Source: Nocardioides sp. (GTDB lineage: Bacteria; Actinomycetota; Actinomycetes; Propionibacteriales; Nocardioidaceae). From it: a stretch of DNA of 33,902 nt. Shown piece after piece: positions 32,742-33,902 of the stretch; the stretch's first letter is position 1; each line of letters starts with the position of its first letter. Location of the stretch: contig JAICHQ010000031.1 in assembly GCA_025924815.1 (NCBI GenBank), positions 1 through 33,902 on the forward strand, written 5' to 3'. The translations under genes and the position numbers were made by a program. The notes beneath the pieces are model-generated. The model was not told the origin of the DNA. It did not search any database and was given only the letters and a program-made list of their open reading frames with translations.

Positions 32742-33902
32742 GTGAGCGTCTCGCTGTCCGTCGAGGGCCCGGGCGACGCCGAGCTCATCTCGGCTGTCCG
32801 CGGCGGCGACGTCGACTCCTACGGCGAGCTCTTCGCACGGCACGTCGATGCCGCCCGCCGCCTGGCGAGGCAGCTGGCCGGGCCGGCGGACGCCGACGAC
32901 CTGGTCTCCGACGCGTTCACCAAGGTGTTGCTGGTCCTCCAGCGCGGCGGCGGCCCGGATCTGGCCTTCCGCGCCTACCTGCTGACCGCCGTACGTCGGC
33001 TCCACGTCGACAAGATCCGCGCCGGTTCACGGCTGCGGCCCGTCGACGACCTGACCCCGTTCGACCCCGGCCTGCCGTTCCAGGACACGGCCGTGGAGGG
33101 CTTCGACAACGCCGCCGCGGCACGCGCCTTCGCCTCCCTGCCCGAGCGGTGGCAGATGGTGCTCTGGCACACCGAGGTCGAGCAGCAGAAGCCGGCGGAC
33201 ATCGCGCCGCTGCTCGGCATGAGCGCCAACTCGGTCTCGGCGCTGGCCTACCGCGCTCGCGAGGGTCTGCGCCAAGCGTTCCTCAGCCAGCACGCGACCG
33301 ATCCCGACGACGTCGACTGCGCCTGGACCCGTGACCACCTCGGTGCCTACGTCCGGGGTGGACTGTCCCGTCGCGACGCCACCAGGGTCGACGACCACCT
33401 CGCGGAGTGCCGCGCCTGTGCCGCGGTGTACCTCGAGCTGACCGAGGTGAACTCGGGTCTCGGTGCGCTGCTCGCCCCGCTGCTGCTAGGCAGCGCGGGT
33501 GCCGGCTACCTGTCCTCGGGCGGCGCGGGCACCGGCGTCCTCTCGGGCGGCTTCGCGGCCGCCAAGACCTGGGCGGCGTCGCACGCGTCGGTCACCGCGG
33601 TCGCCGGGATGGCCGTCACCGCGACCGCCGTGTTCTCGATCTACGGCGCGACGCACTTCAACGGGCACCCCGCCGCCGACCTCGGGTCACCGCCGGCCCT
33701 GGGCGGCCCGGCCGTCGCCTCCACCCTTCCGGCGGGTGGCGACGACCAGCATCGGTCGCCGTCCACCCGGGCGCGAGACCGCGGACCGAGCACCGACGTC
33801 ACCACGCGTACGGCTCCGGCCCTGCAGCCGACGGTGCCGAGCACCGCGCCGAGCACCGCGCCGACCAGCCCGGCCGGCCCGACCACCGCCCCGACGACCA
33901 CC
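32742..33902 (+). CDS. ECF sigma factor fused to a zinc-finger anti-sigma-like domain, 3' end outside window
   Basis: The frame is open from the GTG at 32742 to the last base (387 codons). Region 2 includes ELISAVRGGDVDSYGELFARH and DADDLVSDAFTKVLLVLQ. Region 4 includes LPERWQMVLWHTEVEQQKPADI, then the HTH MSANSVSALAYRAREGLRQAF. A ZAS-type motif follows: His219-x3-Cys223-x2-Cys226 (HLAECRAC), with Cys193 upstream. Then come a hydrophobic Gly/Ala-rich segment (about 233-250), a clearer membrane helix (about 283-303) and a Pro/Thr/Ser-rich tail that runs off the window. A sigma factor fused in one chain to an anti-sigma-like domain and a membrane anchor suggests self-restraint at the membrane. 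The start is supported by the GGAG site. Confidence 0.85.
   Translation, partial: MSVSLSVEGPGDAELISAVRGGDVDSYGELFARHVDAARRLARQLAGPADADDLVSDAFTKVLLVLQRGGGPDLAFRAYLLTAVRRLHVDKIRAGSRLRPVDDLTPFDPGLPFQDTAVEGFDNAAAARAFASLPERWQMVLWHTEVEQQKPADIAPLLGMSANSVSALAYRAREGLRQAFLSQHATDPDDVDCAWTRDHLGAYVRGGLSRRDATRVDDHLAECRACAAVYLELTEVNSGLGALLAPLLLGSAGAGYLSSGGAGTGVLSGGFAAAKTWAASHASVTAVAGMAVTATAVFSIYGATHFNGHPAADLGSPPALGGPAVASTLPAGGDDQHRSPSTRARDRGPSTDVTTRTAPALQPTVPSTAPSTAPTSPAGPTTAPTTT

Noticed and set aside
33780..33902. Short repeated CCGAGCACCGCG-like sequence near the window end
   Set aside because: It encodes the Pro/Thr/Ser/Ala-rich tail of the ECF protein in frame, so it is coding low complexity and not a CRISPR array or regulatory repeat.

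Overview
This is a high-GC window, with strongly GC-biased third codon positions and several GTG starts. It comes from an actinobacterium, most likely Nocardioides or a close relative. The evidence is a Kgd-type 2-oxoglutarate dehydrogenase E1, a WhiB1-like protein beside a PdtaS-like kinase, a SigR/SigH-RsrA pair, the 24-residue ribosomal protein bL37, Ni-superoxide dismutase, an F420-type DDN-family reductase, and a decayed DUF222/HNH (13E12-type) gene. The genus is inferred from gene content and not proven.

Layout. Positions 1-4345 (+) hold the 3' part of kgd, a 58-residue DUF6104-like gene, a TehA/SLAC1-type transporter and a DDN-like reductase. Positions 4382-7312 (-) hold malic enzyme, a quinone-oxidoreductase-like MDR protein and an SDR; the last two overlap by one base. 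Positions 7389-8226 are a divergent Ni-SOD maturation protease/sodN pair. Positions 8367-10084 (+) hold a doubtful lipoprotein ORF, an RsbW-like anti-sigma protein and a SigB/SigF-type sigma factor. Positions 10092-13363 hold a small membrane protein (-), whiB1 (+), pdtaS (-) and a DUF2785 gene (+). Positions 13445-15977 (+) are a compact operon of an acetolactate-synthase-like enzyme, a GNAT acetyltransferase and an FlK-like thioesterase. Positions 16044-17512 are a DUF222/HNH endonuclease pseudogene broken by several frameshifts.

Positions 17629-29099 are a carbohydrate-utilisation island. It contains a GatZ/KbaZ-like protein, a DeoR-family regulator, a complete CUT1-type ABC importer (ATPase, two permeases, lipoprotein binding protein), a secreted beta-helix protein, a SIS-domain isomerase/deaminase, a GH4 NAD-dependent glycosidase and a PfkB kinase. 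The set suggests extracellular processing of a galactoside or galactosaminide, uptake of oligosaccharides, cytoplasmic cleavage by GH4, and entry through a ketohexose phosphate. The substrate is not determined by the sequence. The usual catalytic aldolase subunit GatY/KbaY is absent, and so are an obvious deacetylase and hexosamine kinase.

Positions 29143-33902 return to conserved actinobacterial genes: bL37 (+), a bidirectional terminator, then sigR-rsrA, an alpha/beta hydrolase and an SRAP (HMCES/YedK) gene on the minus strand. After these come a degenerate GGDEF-like protein (-) and, running off the window end, an ECF sigma factor fused to a zinc-finger anti-sigma-like and membrane segment (+). 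In Mycobacterium tuberculosis, whiB1, pdtaS, rshA, sigH and an SRAP gene lie close together (Rv3219-Rv3226c). Here the sugar island and the metabolic operon sit inside that neighbourhood.

The best regulatory signals are a perfect GGAAT-N18-GTT SigR-type promoter that places transcription start inside an upstream in-frame start of sigR, a CRP-like palindrome upstream of whiB1, and shared short motifs in the intergenic regions of the sugar island.
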